A stretch of 7,203 nucleotides of DNA, taken from NCBI GenBank assembly GCA_023416855.1, contig JAEZGU010000078.1, forward strand, positions 1 through 7,203. Direction: 5' to 3'. This stretch comes from Bacillota bacterium. GTDB lineage: Bacteria > Bacillota > Clostridia > Tissierellales > Sedimentibacteraceae. Position 1 is the first letter of the stretch. Each line of letters begins with the position of its first letter. Made by a program: the position numbers and the translations under genes. Under the pieces are notes generated by a model. That model was not told where the DNA came from. It did not search any database and saw nothing but the letters and a program-made list of their open reading frames with translations. Below, in pieces: positions 6,378 to 7,203 of this stretch.

Positions 6378-6409
6378 TATTATTAGGTAGGGAACGAAAG
6401 GAGTAAATT

Positions 6410-7203
6410 ATGAAAATAATAATTGATAAACATTTTTATGAAATAGTTACAAAAACATTTCCGGAGGTTGAATTTTATACTGAAATAGATAAATGTCCTG
6501 ATGCGGAAGCTGTAATTGGACCACCTGAGCTAATGCAAAAAGATTGCTTGGAAAAGCTACCAAAATTAAGATGGCTTCAGCTTTTTAGAGCAGGCTATGA
6601 CATGTTAGATATGGATTATATAAGAAATAGAGGTATAATTTTATGCAATGGAAAAGATATATTTTCCATACCAATAGCTGAAGATGTAGTTTGTAAAATA
6701 TTAATGCATAATACTAATGCATTTAAATATTTGGAGAATAAAAAATCTCGTATATGGGATAATCAATTAAAAAGAAATGAACTTAACGGCCAAACTATCG
6801 GTATAATTGGAACAGGATCAATTGCAACTGAAATAGCTAAAAGATTACAACCGTTTGGAGTGCAAATTTTGGGATTCAAGAAAACGCCTGTTATGAGCAT
6901 GCCTTATTTTGATGAAATATATGCAGGTAAAAAGGGCTTGGAATTTGTTATGGCAAACAGCGATTATATAGTTGTTACAGCAGATTTAAACAAAGGTACA
7001 TACCACCTAATAAACAAAGATAATATTAAACTAATGAAAGAAACTGCATCTATTATTAATATTGCAAGGGGAGCAATTATTAATCAAGAAGATTTAAAAG
7101 AGGCGCTTAAAAATAAAGCTATAAGTTATGCAGGACTTGATGTATTTGAAGTTGAACCACTTCCGGAAAATGATGAACTTTGGAACTTTGAAAATGTATA
7201 TAT
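6410..7203 (+). CDS. D-2-hydroxyacid dehydrogenase, NAD-binding (3' partial)
   Basis: Cytosolic NAD(P)-dependent oxidoreductase of the D-isomer-specific 2-hydroxyacid dehydrogenase family, interconverting a 2-oxoacid and its D-2-hydroxyacid. About 264 codons are visible and the frame is open at the right edge; full members have roughly 310-330. The catalytic domain shows WLQLFRAGYDMLD at 55-67 (substrate loop) and IPIAEDVVCKIL at 87-98. The Rossmann domain begins LNGQTIGIIGTGSIATEIAKRL at 125-146; its fingerprint reads GTGSIA, with Ala at the third Gly. The catalytic Arg is R220 in NIARGAII and the catalytic Glu is E247 in LDVFEVEPLP. The catalytic His, normally a few residues after the NVY seen at the edge, falls outside. 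AAAGGAG at 6397-6403, six bases from the ATG, fixes the start. The gene follows a terminator and has no clear promoter of its own. Substrate (glyoxylate, pyruvate, phenylpyruvate and others) cannot be assigned. Confidence 0.9.
   Translation, partial: MKIIIDKHFYEIVTKTFPEVEFYTEIDKCPDAEAVIGPPELMQKDCLEKLPKLRWLQLFRAGYDMLDMDYIRNRGIILCNGKDIFSIPIAEDVVCKILMHNTNAFKYLENKKSRIWDNQLKRNELNGQTIGIIGTGSIATEIAKRLQPFGVQILGFKKTPVMSMPYFDEIYAGKKGLEFVMANSDYIVVTADLNKGTYHLINKDNIKLMKETASIINIARGAIINQEDLKEALKNKAISYAGLDVFEVEPLPENDELWNFENVY

Noticed and set aside
2371..7203. A complete Stickland-type reductive pathway (hydroxyacid dehydrogenase plus 2-hydroxyacyl-CoA dehydratase)
   Set aside because: The two genes are on opposite strands and about 3 kb apart. 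CoA transferase, activator and second dehydratase subunit are missing, and the Fe-S protein is too divergent to be assumed a dehydratase.

Overview
The window is AT-rich, gene-dense bacterial chromosome with strong AGGAGG-type ribosome sites, TATAAT/TTGACA-type promoters (several with an extended TGn -10) and T-rich intrinsic terminators. Together with the protein content (a 2-hydroxyacyl-CoA dehydratase/double-cubane-cluster family protein, DegV, a TM1586-type nitroreductase), this suggests a low-GC anaerobic Firmicute of the Clostridia/Tissierellia type. That placement is inferred from style and gene families; there is no rRNA or other marker gene to fix it.

Layout: two genes run rightward, two leftward, then four rightward. 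(1) Positions 1-2314 are a lipid block: a cardiolipin synthase cut off at its 5' end, followed by a diacylglycerol-kinase-family lipid kinase with its own promoter. (2) A perfect 18-bp hairpin at 2313-2352 separates the converging transcription units. (3) Positions 2371-4192 on the minus strand are a two-gene operon: mtnN (MTA/SAH nucleosidase), then 16 bp, then a divergent Fe-S protein of the HgdB/double-cubane-cluster family, driven by a clear promoter at 4164-4192. (4) Reading right from the divergent promoter region are a small GIY-YIG protein, a DegV-family fatty-acid-binding protein and a TM1586-type nitroreductase. The last ends in an intrinsic terminator, after which a D-2-hydroxyacid dehydrogenase runs off the right edge.

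How they fit: cardiolipin synthase, lipid kinase and DegV all touch phospholipid or fatty-acid handling. MtnN removes by-products of SAM chemistry (SAH, MTA, 5'-deoxyadenosine). The Fe-S protein, nitroreductase and hydroxyacid dehydrogenase are redox proteins of an anaerobe. The only tight coupling the sequence supports is the mtnN/Fe-S protein operon. Most of the window looks like ordinary housekeeping chromosome. I see no mobile element, CRISPR array, tRNA or rRNA, and no gene-free stretch over 300 bases. The most unusual gene is the Fe-S protein, whose family motifs are partly lost.
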